Part shown: in pieces, positions 1 through 8,969 of the stretch
Layout of the letters: each line of letters begins with the position of its first letter
Numbering within the stretch: the first letter of the stretch is position 1
Assembly (NCBI RefSeq): GCF_030852425.1
Contig: NZ_NSDM01000018.1
Span: 62,001 to 126,000, forward strand
Direction of reading: 5' to 3'
Source of the DNA: Saccharothrix longispora
Lineage (GTDB): Bacteria; Actinomycetota; Actinomycetes; Mycobacteriales; Pseudonocardiaceae
Length of the DNA stretch: 64,000 nucleotides
Translations under genes and position numbers: made by a program
The notes under the pieces: model-generated
Database searches by the model: none
The model's input: the letters and a program-made list of their open reading frames with translations, nothing else
What the model was told of the DNA's origin: nothing

Positions 1-36
1 CGACACGTCCGGCGATTCTGTTAGTAGCCGTAAGCG

Positions 37-389
37 GGCTCCGAGCACCACCTGATCACCGACGGCGGCGGTGTACTCCTGGCGGTGACGCTGACCGGTG
101 TCAACCGCAACGACGTCACCCAGCTGCTGCCGCTGCTCGACGCCGTCCCGCCGGTACGCGGGCGACGCGGCCGACCCCGACGCAGACCCGACCGGGTCTG
201 CGCCGACCAGGTCTACGCCGACCGGGGCTACGACCACGACACCCACCGGAGCAGGTCCGCGCCAGGGGTGTCCGGCGGTTCATCGCCCGCCGCAGTGTCG
301 AGCACGGCTCCGGACTGGGCGTTCACCGATGGGTGGTCGAGCAGACGCTGGCGCTGCTGCACCGGTTCCGCAGCCTGCGCATCCGCTGA
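37..389 (+). pseudogene. IS5-family transposase fragment (C-terminal part, frameshifted)
   Basis: Translation of the plus strand gives a recognisable C-terminal half of an IS5-type DDE transposase: an HLITD start, then LAVTLTGVNRNDVTQLLPLL, then VYADRGYDHD. The frame shifts near 256 and the match resumes as GVHRWVVEQTLALLHRFRSL before a stop at 387-389. The N-terminal half is missing and the sequence before about 37 no longer matches. There is also a small in-frame duplication around CADQVYAD. It abuts the back-to-back IS630 remnant at about 390, so two elements were joined here by insertion or deletion. The family assignment comes from recalled family sequence, not a search. Confidence 0.75.
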
Positions 390-1001
390 GGTCTGCTCGG
401 CGTGCGGCCCTTCGATGCCCAGGACCGGCCGGGCGGCGCGGTACCGGAGCGCAGCCCGCACTCGTCGACCCATGCGATCGCCGCACCCCTCGGCCCTCGC
501 CCTGGCCTCGATCGCCGGGTACTCCTCATCCAGCCACGCCCGCACCACGGCGGACTGCTGTTCATGGGCCCGTCGCGCCGGGCGCTGCGGAGCGAAGCCG
601 TCGACGCAGCCACAACCCCACGCCTGCTCGGTCATGTCGACCCCGACGACCAGCCGGATCAGCTCCACCACCGCCGGGCGGGTCCACAACGGCCCGCCGA
701 TCAGCAACTCCTCGGGCGTGTAGTCGGACATCGCCGCGAACAACGTGCCCCGATCCTCCGCGCTGATCAGCTCGGCGGGACCGGGACGTCCCCTGCGAGT
801 CGCCAGGCCGTCACGACCGTTCCGTCGGTAAGCCCGCCACCAGGTGCCCGCCGAACGTTCGGAGACCCCGAACACCTCCGCCGCCTGCCGGTAACCCTCG
901 ACCTTCCCGGCCTCCAACGCGGCCACCACCCGCAACCGCAGCACCTCACGCACCGCAGGCGACAACCGGTGCGCACCCCGACTTCGATCGCGAGTGATCA
1001 A
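390..1001 (-). pseudogene. IS630-family transposase, truncated and frameshifted
   Basis: Read on the minus strand from an ATG at 1001, this starts with an intact helix-turn-helix region of an IS630 transposase: EVLRLRVVAALEAGKVEGYR, AAEVFGVSERSAGTWWRAYR, and the linker RRGRPGPAELISAEDR. The frame breaks at about 605-560. The DDE-domain start WVDECGLRSGTAPPGRSW appears in another frame, and the gene ends where the IS5 remnant begins. A perfect inverted repeat (AGTGATCA ... TGATCACT) flanks the start codon near 992-1020. A second, shorter copy of the same N-terminal region lies at about 36140-36262. No functional transposase can be made. Confidence 0.8.
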
Positions 1002-1040
1002 CGCACAGGAAGGTGATCACTCTCGACTCAATAAAGACCT

Positions 1041-1065
1041 GCGACGATGACTTTCGAGCGGCACA
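1041..1065. repeat. Solitary copy of an IS terminal inverted repeat
   Basis: This 25-base stretch matches the right-hand terminal repeat of the IS at 27630-28805 with one base missing: three A residues here against four there in the run CGCTCGAAAAGTC. No matching transposase body lies on either side. It is either the scar of a deleted copy or the end of a related element. It marks the boundary between transposon debris and the seven-gene operon. Confidence 0.6.
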
Positions 1066-1255
1066 TGCCCGCCGACCGCACTCTGAACCTCGACCTCGGT
1101 GATCTATTCACCGGCGATTGATCGCTTTCGACCCGGTGCTGCCCAATGGTCAATCTTCCGGCGGGACTTGTTCACCCGGTCGGGTGGCTGCGCCTGTGGA
1201 TGGGCTGCGATAATTTGGAGCCGGTGCTGTCGGACGACGTTCTGAGGTGGTAAGA
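1066..1255 (+). promoter_or_regulatory. Leader/promoter region of the seven-gene operon
   Basis: This 190-bp non-coding stretch precedes the first protease gene and is the only sizeable gap before the operon. It is less GC-rich than the genes and contains GATAAT at about 1208-1213, a plausible -10 box, with no convincing -35 hexamer 16-18 bases upstream. A GAGGTGG Shine-Dalgarno sequence at 1244-1250 sits 5 bases before the GTG at 1256. The promoter is inferred from position and composition only. Confidence 0.3.
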
Positions 1256-2914
1256 GTGGCGTCCGAGGAGACCAGGGCCGCGCGGAGCCGAGTCGCCGAA
1301 CGATTTATCGGACGACCCGGTGTGACGGGTGTCGGTATTGGCGCCAAGGTTGTGAACGGGCAGCCCACCGGTCAGGTCGCGGTGACCGTGTTCGTGCAGG
1401 AGAAACTGCCGGCGGCGGAGTTGTCCGCCGAGGAGGTGATTCCCGCCGATGTCGACGGTGTGGCGACCGATGTGGTGGTGCTGCGGGACTTCCAGCTCGT
1501 CGACGAGCCGTTGGGTGCCGTGTACAAGGACGAGAACGTCGACGAGGGCAGGCACCGGCCGATCGAGGGCGGGATCGCGCTGAAAGGTGCCGTGAACGGC
1601 GCGGGAGCCGGCAGTATCGGCTGCATTCTGCTCCACAAGGAAGATCCGGCGAAGGTGTACGCACTCACCTGCCACCACGTGATCGCCCACGTAGCAGAAG
1701 AGAAGCTGGACCGGTTCGGGCTCGAGGTCACCGGTAGGAAGATCCTCGCGGAGCCGGTCAAAGGCGTGACCAAGGTGGGGCAACCGGATCTGGAGACCCG
1801 TTCTACCTGTTGCAAGGGGATCTTCGGTACCCACGCGGACGGCGAAGAGGTCCCGGAATGGGATGCCGCTGTGGTCGAGTTGGACCCGGGAATCGAGTAC
1901 CGCAACGACATCCGCGGGTTGAGCGTGCCGGGGGAGGACTCGGTCGCGGTCGCCGGGGAGGCGCCCATGCCGACCGAGGCGCAGCTGGCCGATCACAGTT
2001 ACCTGGTGCGCAAGCGCGGCATGCGGACCGGTCTCACCGGAGGCCGCATCGTCGCCGCGCATTGTGACATCGTCTTCGCCCGCAGGGCCGACGAGTCGCC
2101 GGAGAGTCCGGAACGGTTCAGCGCCAAGGACGTCGTCATCGTCGCACCGCACCCGAACCCCCAGGTGCCGGCCGGTGAGCACCCGCACTTCCTGCTCGGG
2201 GGTGACTCCGGCTCGGTGACGGTCGACACGGCGAACCGGGTTCTCGGGTTGAACTTCATGCGTTGCAGTGGTGGTTCCATCCGCCCGCCCGATCCGAACC
2301 TGCCGGTCGACACCTACTTCGGGGTGATCTTCCCGCTCTGCACCATCCTGAAGAGGTTCGATGACCGCGGGCTGAAGCTCAAGCTCGGCACCGCGGCACA
2401 ACCGGGGCAGACGCACACGGTTCCCGGGCGGCCCACCGTCGCGAGCCAGATCGACGAGGAACGGATCACGGTAGTGGTACCGGAACCGGCGGAGGAAGTC
2501 CCGGCCGTGACATCCGCGCCGGCGAACGCGGACCAGCTCGCCGCGGACCTGGCCCGATCCGCACGGGGGCGGGAGCTGTTGGACTTCTGGCGAGCGCACT
2601 CGCGTGAACTGCGGCGCCTCGTCAACTCGGACAGAAGGGTGGCTGCCGCGTGGCACCGCAGCGGAGCCTCCGCCGTCTACCAGGTTCTGTTGCGCGGACT
2701 GGAGACGGACACCCTCCGCATTCCCTCCACGGTGGACGGCAAGCCGCTGGACGTGTGCCTCGACAAGCTCCTCGCGGCGCTGCGCCTGTCCGCGAGCGAG
2801 GAGTTGCGTGCGGACCTCGACCGGATGCGTGAGCTCCTGCCGGACCTCGCGGGGCTCACCCGCTCGCAGATCATCGCCGCGTTGAGCGGCGTGCCGGCGA
2901 CGTCCCGGCACTGA
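1256..2914 (+). CDS. Trypsin-like serine protease with extra C-terminal module (operon gene A)
   Basis: 552 residues from the GTG at 1256, chosen because GAGGTGG precedes it; an in-frame GTG at 1247 lies inside that Shine-Dalgarno. The middle has a complete chymotrypsin-fold triad: His140/141 in LTCHHVI, Asp203 in WDAAVVELD and Ser318 in LGGDSGS. A TCCKGIFGT cysteine motif sits just before the Asp. The N-terminal block (GVTGVGIGAKVVNGQ) resembles that of NAL1-like bacterial trypsins. After a Pro/Val-rich linker there is a helical module of about 110 residues (RELLDFWRAHSRELRRLV ... WHRSGASAVYQ) that is also present at the end of the next protein. There is no signal peptide or TM segment, so it is probably cytoplasmic or exported non-classically. 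It is the first gene of the operon; the next starts 19 bases after its stop. The substrate is unknown. Confidence 0.85.
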   Translation: MASEETRAARSRVAERFIGRPGVTGVGIGAKVVNGQPTGQVAVTVFVQEKLPAAELSAEEVIPADVDGVATDVVVLRDFQLVDEPLGAVYKDENVDEGRHRPIEGGIALKGAVNGAGAGSIGCILLHKEDPAKVYALTCHHVIAHVAEEKLDRFGLEVTGRKILAEPVKGVTKVGQPDLETRSTCCKGIFGTHADGEEVPEWDAAVVELDPGIEYRNDIRGLSVPGEDSVAVAGEAPMPTEAQLADHSYLVRKRGMRTGLTGGRIVAAHCDIVFARRADESPESPERFSAKDVVIVAPHPNPQVPAGEHPHFLLGGDSGSVTVDTANRVLGLNFMRCSGGSIRPPDPNLPVDTYFGVIFPLCTILKRFDDRGLKLKLGTAAQPGQTHTVPGRPTVASQIDEERITVVVPEPAEEVPAVTSAPANADQLAADLARSARGRELLDFWRAHSRELRRLVNSDRRVAAAWHRSGASAVYQVLLRGLETDTLRIPSTVDGKPLDVCLDKLLAALRLSASEELRADLDRMRELLPDLAGLTRSQIIAALSGVPATSRH

Positions 2915-2933
2915 GCCAGAAGGGTGTCGCCGC

Positions 2934-4334
2934 ATGCGATCCGAGTCCACACTGCTGCCGACCGCCGACCCGCCGAAGTTCCCTCGGCCCACCCCGCCAG
3001 GCGAGCCGACCGGCAAACCGGCCCCGCCGCCCGCCGACGAGATGCAGGAGTCCGAGTCGGTGCTGATCGGCGGCGGACCGATCTCCAGCCAGGTGGATTC
3101 GACGTTCATCGGCACGCTCACCACCTTCGTGCAGGACGTTTCCGCGCCTGGCGTCCTGTACGCGCTGACCTGCCTGCACGTGCTCGGCAAGGTGGAGGTC
3201 ACCCTCGACGCGTCGGGACAGCCCGTGAGCGACCGGGTGATCGCGCTGCCGACGCGCAACGTGACCAGGGTGGGACAGGTGAACGCGGACGGCTCCTGCT
3301 CAGGTTGCTCCAACGACACGTTCGGCACCTACGCGGGCGGTGAGCTGGTGAACCGCGACTGGCGCGACGTGGCGCTGGTCCGGCTCGACCCCGGTAGGAC
3401 GTTCTACGGTGAGGCCAAGGAACTCGGGGTGGTCAACGGGATCGCGCCGCGCCCGACCGCCACCGAAATCACCGACAAAAGCTACCTGGTGCGCAAGTAC
3501 GGGCACGCCACCGGCTGTACCGGCGGCAGGGTCGTGAAGGCGCAGAAGGTCGTGTCGGGGCAACCGGCCCAGTACCTGGTCGTGCCGCATCCGAGGACCG
3601 GGATCCCCTACCCCCAGGTCCACTTCGGCGTCCGAGGTGACTCCGGTGGCCCTGTGCTCACACCAAGCGGTTTCCTGCTCGGCTACGTCACGGGCACCGC
3701 CGTCGTCAACGCCGGCGAGTTCGAGCCGACGGCGACGGGCACGGTGAACGTCACCTTCGTGACCTCCATCGAGGCGATACTCCACCACCTCGCCGCACTC
3801 GCGCCGCCGCTGGCCGTCAAGCTCGTCGACCCGAGGCCGGCAGGCGAGGTCCGCACCGTGCCGCCCGCCCCGGCCACGACCGCACTGCTCGACGACGACG
3901 TGGTCACCATCAGCATGCCGCCGTCCCCGCCACCCCGGCCGGCCGGCGCTCCCGTGCTGGGGGACCGGTTGCGGGAGGACCTGTCGACCTCGGCGTTCGG
4001 CAGGGAGGTGCTCGGCCTGTGGCAGCGGCACTCGGCCGAGCTGACCGCGCTGGTCAACTACGACCGTCGGGTGCTGGTGACCTGGCACCGCAGTGGGGCG
4101 TCCGCGGTGTTCCAGCGACTGGCCAGGACACGCGGGCTCGCCGAAGCGGCACTGCCCAGCACCGTGAACGGCGCGCCGCTGCGGGACTGCGTCGACCGGA
4201 TGTACAGCGTGCTGTCCGACCGGGGTGGTCCGGAGCTACGCGCCTCGCTCGACCAGGTGCGCGCGCGGTTGCCGGAGCTGGCCGGGCTGACCTATCCACG
4301 GATCCTCGCCGCGTTCGACGCGGTGCACGACTGA
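2934..4334 (+). CDS. Second trypsin-like serine protease, paralogue of gene A (operon gene B)
   Basis: 466 residues from an ATG with AGAAGGG 10 bases upstream. It has a Pro-rich N-terminus (about residues 12-35) and then a trypsin-like domain with His82 in LTCLHVLG, Asp145 in WRDVALVRLD and Ser237 in RGDSGGPVL, so the triad is complete. A SCSGCSNDTFGT motif corresponds to the cysteine motif of gene A. The final 110 residues (REVLGLWQRHSAELTALV ... WHRSGASAVFQ ... LPSTVNGAPLRDC) match the C-terminal module of gene A closely, so the two genes arose by duplication and kept an accessory domain not normally seen in trypsins. No signal peptide. The next gene begins 11 bases after the stop. Two non-identical proteases in one operon suggest sequential processing or one regulatory partner. 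Confidence 0.85.
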   Translation: MRSESTLLPTADPPKFPRPTPPGEPTGKPAPPPADEMQESESVLIGGGPISSQVDSTFIGTLTTFVQDVSAPGVLYALTCLHVLGKVEVTLDASGQPVSDRVIALPTRNVTRVGQVNADGSCSGCSNDTFGTYAGGELVNRDWRDVALVRLDPGRTFYGEAKELGVVNGIAPRPTATEITDKSYLVRKYGHATGCTGGRVVKAQKVVSGQPAQYLVVPHPRTGIPYPQVHFGVRGDSGGPVLTPSGFLLGYVTGTAVVNAGEFEPTATGTVNVTFVTSIEAILHHLAALAPPLAVKLVDPRPAGEVRTVPPAPATTALLDDDVVTISMPPSPPPRPAGAPVLGDRLREDLSTSAFGREVLGLWQRHSAELTALVNYDRRVLVTWHRSGASAVFQRLARTRGLAEAALPSTVNGAPLRDCVDRMYSVLSDRGGPELRASLDQVRARLPELAGLTYPRILAAFDAVHD

Positions 4335-4345
4335 GCGAGGCAGGC

Positions 4346-7300
4346 ATGGCCGACACAGCGGGCACCGTCGAGCAGATCGCGCTCGACCTGGCCAGAGCGC
4401 TCACCGGGCTGGGCAACCGCATCGCCGGGGACCGGCTGCTCGACCTGCTGGCCGAGCTCGGCACCGCCTTCCCGCCCGCGTTGCTGACCAAACCGCAGAT
4501 CGTCGCGGCACAACAGTCCATCGGCCACACCAGCGCGACGGTGAGCAGCGCGGCGCAGTCGCTCCTCGGTGCGGTCGGCGCGGGTGAGGCGGACGAGATC
4601 GTCGCCAAGGGCGCCGCACTGCTGACCGCGTGCGGACGCACCGCTGAGGCGTACCTGGAGTTGGCCAACGCGCTGCAGGCCGTCGGGCCCACACTGCCGG
4701 GGATCACCCCGACGCAGGTGGCCGACCTCGTCGCCGGCTTCCCGCGCAAGCTGCTCGACCTGGCACTGCTGGGGCTCGTCGATCCCGGCCGGCGGCTCAC
4801 CCGGGTGCTCGCGTTGTTCGGGCTCGCGGAGGTCCAGACCGTCGACGCCGACCCCGCCAACCCCAGCACGGTCGACCACCAGCGGGTCACCCTGCGCCTC
4901 GACCGGCTGCCCGGCTTCCTGCTCAACCCGGTCGACCAGCTCCGACAGCGCTACGGCTGGGGTGAAGCCGGCTTCGACGGTGAGCTGCTCCTGAAGGCCC
5001 TGCACGCGTTGCTCGTCTCCCTGCGCCTACCGGCCCTGTACCGACCCGCCGCCGAAGGGCAGCCCGCCGCGTTGGAGGCGTGGGCGTTCGACATCACGCT
5101 GGGGGAGGGCGGACTCGAGCTCCGCGTCGTCATGCCGGTCGGGGCGATGGTCACCCGCACGGTCACGGTGTCGCCGGAGTGGGAGGTCGAGCTCGACGCC
5201 GAGGGCGTGCTGCCGCCCGGCGCGGCGGGCCGGCTGCGCCCTCCGTTCGAGCTCGACATCCCGGGCGAGGAGACGGAGCTGCGCGGCTCGGTCGAGCTCC
5301 GTTACACGGCACCGAACCGGTTCCTCGTGCTCGGCACCGCGGGCGGCAGCCGCATCGAGGTGGGCGAGGTCGGCATCCGGGCCGGGCTCGCCCTGGTCTA
5401 CGCGGACGGCTCGGTGACCGGCGAGCCGACCGTGGCCGGCGACGTGCGGGGCGGCAAGCTGGTGATCGACGCGTCGAACGGGGACGGTTTCCTCACGACC
5501 CTGCTGGGCGGCGGTCGCCTCGAGACGGACTTCGAGGTCGGGTTCTCGTTCTCGCCGGAGGACGGGCTGAACTTCCACGGCGGCGCCGGCCTGACCATCC
5601 AGCTCCCCCTGCACGTGCGGCTCGGCCCGATCGACCTGCGTGCCATCCGGATCGCGGCGAACCCGAGCGGCTCCGGCGTACCGATCGAGCTGTCGGCCAC
5701 GATCGGTGCCGAGCTCGGACCGATCAGGGCGGTGGTCGAACGGCTCGGGCTGGTGGCCGAGCTCCGCTTCCCGGAGGGCGGCGGCAACCTCGGGCCGGTC
5801 GACCTCGCGTTCGCGTTCAAACCACCCGACGGGGTGGGGCTGTCGCTGGACGCCGGCATCGTCTCCGGCGGCGGCTACCTGTACGCCGACCCGGAGCACG
5901 GCGAGTACGCGGGCGCGCTGGAGCTGGAGTTCGCCGGTGTCGTCGAGGTCAAGGCCATCGGGTTGATCACGACCCGGATGCCGGACGGCAGCAGCGGGTT
6001 CTCCCTGTTGATCGTGCTCTCCGCGGAGTTCGGCGGCGGTGGCGTCCAGCTCGGGTTCGGGTTCACGCTGCTCGGCGTCGGCGGCATTCTCGGGCTGAAC
6101 CGCAGGATGAACCTCGACGCGCTGGTGGAGGGCGTCGTCACCGGCTCGATCCAGTCGGTGATGTTCCCGAAGGACGTGGTGGCCAACGCACCGCGGATCA
6201 TCAGCGACCTGCGGAAGTTCTTCCCACCGCAGGACGACACCTTCCTCGTCGGTCCCATGGCGAAGATCGGCTGGGGCACGCCGACGCTGATCAGCGTGTC
6301 GCTCGGGGTGATCGTCGAGATCCCGCCGGGCAACATCGCGATCCTCGGGCTGCTCGAGTGCGTCCTGCCGAGCAAGGACGTCCCGCTGGTCGTGCTGAAG
6401 GTCAGCTTCATCGGCGCGCTGGAGGTCGACAAGTCGCGGCTGTGGTTCTTCGCGAGGATGTTCGACTCGCGGATCCTCGCCATGACCATCGACGGCGGGC
6501 TGGGCCTGCTCGTCGCCTGGGGCGACAACCCCGACTTCGTGCTGTCGATCGGCGGGTTCCACCCCGCGTTCAGCCCGCCGCCGCTGCCGTTCCCGGCGCC
6601 ACCCCGGATCACCGTCGACATCCTCAACGGGCCGGGACAGCTGATCCGGGTGTCCGGCTACCTCGCCGTCACCAGCAATACCGTCCAGTTCGGCGCGGAG
6701 GCGGAGATGCGGCTGGGCTTCGGCGACTTCGGGATCGAGGGTCATCTCAGCTTCGACGCCTTGTTCCGGTTTTCCCCGTTCTCGTTCGTCATCCAGATCT
6801 CCGCCGGTGTCTCGCTGAAGGCGTTCGGCGTCGGCCTGTTCAGCATCGACCTCGACTTCACCCTCGAAGGGCCCGCGCCGTGGCGGGCACACGGCCGTGG
6901 CTCGATCTCCCTGCTGTTCTTCGAGATCTCGGCCGACTTCGACATCACGTGGGGCGAGGAGCGCACCACCACGCTGCCGCCGGTCGTGGTGCTCGCGCTG
7001 CTGGAGGGCGAGGTCCGCAAGACCGAGGGCTGGCAGACCCGGCTGCCGGCAGGCGGGACCAACCCGCTCGTCACGCTCCGGCAGTTGCCCCCCGGCGACG
7101 ATCTCGTGCTGCACCCGCTCGGCTCGCTGTTCATCCACCAGCGCGCCATCCCGCTCGGCGTCCGGATCGACCGGGTCGGCGGGCAACGTCCCAGCGACGG
7201 CAGGCGGTTCACGGTCGAGCCGGCGCAGAACAGCGGATTCGTGCGGCAGTCCGTCATCGGCGACAAGTTCGCGATGGCCCAGTTCCAGGACATGGACGAC

Positions 7301-8947
7301 GCGGCGAAGCTGTCCCGCCCCGCCTACGAGACCCAGGACGCCGGCCTGGAACTGGTCGCGGCGGGCGGCGCGATCGCCTCGCCGAGGGTCGTGCGCCGCA
7401 GCGCCCGCTACGAGATGTCCGTCATCGACAACGAAGCGCCGTCGGTGGGGGGTGCGGTGATGCGTGTCCGGACGGGGAACGGCCGGAGGAGGGGAAAGTT
7501 GTACAGCCCGCCGTCCGCGGTGTTCGGGCAACTGCTGACCGGCAACAGCACGGCACGGTCACCACTGTCCCGGCAGGAGGCCCGGCAGCGGCAGCCGTTC
7601 CCCGTCGAGCAGACCGTGAGGGTCACCGGCGACCGGTACGTCGTCGCGTACCTGCGCAACAACCACCAGGCGTTCCCGCCGGCCACCGCGGGCGCCACGA
7701 CGTCGAGCTTCCGCAGCGCCGCGACCGCCGCCGACGCCATGGCCGACTGGATCCGCCTCGACCCGGCCCTGGCCGGGCAGCTGCACGTGCTGCCGCAGGC
7801 CGAGGTGCGCGGCGGGGTGCTCGCCGGGTCGGGCGTCTGGTCGGCGGCCGGTTCACCACCGGTCGCCGTGTCCGGTGCGGACGCGGTCCGGCTGGGGAAC
7901 GGCCAGGTGCTCGTCGCGGGTGGCGCCGACGCCACCGGATCGGCCGTGGCCACCTCGGCGCTGTTCGACCCGGTCGCCCGCACCTGGGCGCGCCAGACCG
8001 CGTCGCTGGCGACGGCCAGGCAGCAGCACACCACGACGAAGCTGGTCGACGGCCGGGTCGTCGCCGCCGGCGGGCTCGGCGCGACCGGCGGACCGGTCGT
8101 CACGGCTCTCGACGCGAGCGACACGCCACTGGCCTCGGTCGAGGTGTTCGACCCGGCGACCGGCACGTGGACCACCCCGCAGGGCGGGCTCGCGACAGCC
8201 CGGTCCGGGCACTCGGCCACGGTCGTCGCCAAACGCCTGCTCGTCGCGGGCGGCACGGGCGCGCGAGGCGTCGCGCTCGCGTCGGCCGAGCTGCTCGACC
8301 CGGCGACCCTGACCTGGGCCGCGGTCGGGCCCATGACCGACGCACGGACCGGGCACGCGGCCGTGTTCCTGCCGAGCACGGGCAAGGTCCTCGTCGTCGG
8401 TGGTGCCGTGCCGACCGGCGATGGCGAACGGGCACTCGCCTCCTGCGAGTTGTACGACCCCGACGCGAAGACGTGGACCCCGACCGGCAGCCTCGCCGTC
8501 CCTCGCAAGGGTCACCGGGCGACCCTCCTGCCGAACGGGAAGGTGCTGGTCACCGGCGGCGACGCGATCCCCGCCGTCCCGTACCGGGTCGAGAGCCTCA
8601 CCTCGGCCGAGGTGTACGACCCGCAGACCGGCGCGTGGACGCCGGTGGCCGACCTGCCGGGCGGAGGCCGCAGCGGGCACCGGTGCGTCCCGACATCCCG
8701 GGGTGCCGTCGTCATCGGCGGCGTCGGTCGGCCCCGCGCCACCGCCGGGTTCCGGGAGGTCGTTGCTTTCGACCCCGCCACCGGCTCCTGGACCGGGACC
8801 GGCGCACTGGCCACCGGCCGCTGGGACTTCCCGGCCGTGGACCTCGCGGACGGCCGCGTCCTCGTCGTCGGTGGCCGGGCGCTGTCCGGACCCGCCGCAC
8901 CAGGCCCAGCCCAGCTCGCCACCACGGCCGAGACCTACCTGCCATGA
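4346..8947 (+). CDS. Giant beta-rich protein (DUF6603-like) with C-terminal Kelch repeats (operon gene C)
   Basis: 1533 residues from the ATG at 4346, which follows GAGGCAGG; the longer upstream reading in this frame overlaps gene B and is not used. Residues 1-170 are Ala/Leu-rich and helical. Residues about 200-980 are long alternating beta/Gly segments (GAGLTIQLPLHVRLGPIDLR; DFGIEGHLSFDALFRFSPFS; RGSISLLFFEISADFDITW) that resemble DUF6603 proteins as I remember them. From about residue 1165 to the end there are six or seven Kelch repeats (VLVAGGADATG ... SALFDPVARTW; LLVAGGTGARG ... AELLDPATLTW), enough for one propeller. There is no signal peptide; the hydrophobic stretches are beta-type, not TM helices. 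The next Kelch gene starts 22 bases on and looks like a duplication of this C-terminal domain. The function is not known. Confidence 0.75.
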   Translation: MADTAGTVEQIALDLARALTGLGNRIAGDRLLDLLAELGTAFPPALLTKPQIVAAQQSIGHTSATVSSAAQSLLGAVGAGEADEIVAKGAALLTACGRTAEAYLELANALQAVGPTLPGITPTQVADLVAGFPRKLLDLALLGLVDPGRRLTRVLALFGLAEVQTVDADPANPSTVDHQRVTLRLDRLPGFLLNPVDQLRQRYGWGEAGFDGELLLKALHALLVSLRLPALYRPAAEGQPAALEAWAFDITLGEGGLELRVVMPVGAMVTRTVTVSPEWEVELDAEGVLPPGAAGRLRPPFELDIPGEETELRGSVELRYTAPNRFLVLGTAGGSRIEVGEVGIRAGLALVYADGSVTGEPTVAGDVRGGKLVIDASNGDGFLTTLLGGGRLETDFEVGFSFSPEDGLNFHGGAGLTIQLPLHVRLGPIDLRAIRIAANPSGSGVPIELSATIGAELGPIRAVVERLGLVAELRFPEGGGNLGPVDLAFAFKPPDGVGLSLDAGIVSGGGYLYADPEHGEYAGALELEFAGVVEVKAIGLITTRMPDGSSGFSLLIVLSAEFGGGGVQLGFGFTLLGVGGILGLNRRMNLDALVEGVVTGSIQSVMFPKDVVANAPRIISDLRKFFPPQDDTFLVGPMAKIGWGTPTLISVSLGVIVEIPPGNIAILGLLECVLPSKDVPLVVLKVSFIGALEVDKSRLWFFARMFDSRILAMTIDGGLGLLVAWGDNPDFVLSIGGFHPAFSPPPLPFPAPPRITVDILNGPGQLIRVSGYLAVTSNTVQFGAEAEMRLGFGDFGIEGHLSFDALFRFSPFSFVIQISAGVSLKAFGVGLFSIDLDFTLEGPAPWRAHGRGSISLLFFEISADFDITWGEERTTTLPPVVVLALLEGEVRKTEGWQTRLPAGGTNPLVTLRQLPPGDDLVLHPLGSLFIHQRAIPLGVRIDRVGGQRPSDGRRFTVEPAQNSGFVRQSVIGDKFAMAQFQDMDDAAKLSRPAYETQDAGLELVAAGGAIASPRVVRRSARYEMSVIDNEAPSVGGAVMRVRTGNGRRRGKLYSPPSAVFGQLLTGNSTARSPLSRQEARQRQPFPVEQTVRVTGDRYVVAYLRNNHQAFPPATAGATTSSFRSAATAADAMADWIRLDPALAGQLHVLPQAEVRGGVLAGSGVWSAAGSPPVAVSGADAVRLGNGQVLVAGGADATGSAVATSALFDPVARTWARQTASLATARQQHTTTKLVDGRVVAAGGLGATGGPVVTALDASDTPLASVEVFDPATGTWTTPQGGLATARSGHSATVVAKRLLVAGGTGARGVALASAELLDPATLTWAAVGPMTDARTGHAAVFLPSTGKVLVVGGAVPTGDGERALASCELYDPDAKTWTPTGSLAVPRKGHRATLLPNGKVLVTGGDAIPAVPYRVESLTSAEVYDPQTGAWTPVADLPGGGRSGHRCVPTSRGAVVIGGVGRPRATAGFREVVAFDPATGSWTGTGALATGRWDFPAVDLADGRVLVVGGRALSGPAAPGPAQLATTAETYLP

Positions 8948-8969
8948 CCCCCAGCCGGAAGGAACTCCG

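Noticed and set aside
1172-3328. Long minus-strand frame antisense to the first protease
   Set aside because: Arginine/proline-rich reading produced by GC bias; the plus strand has complete protease motifs and ribosome-binding sites.
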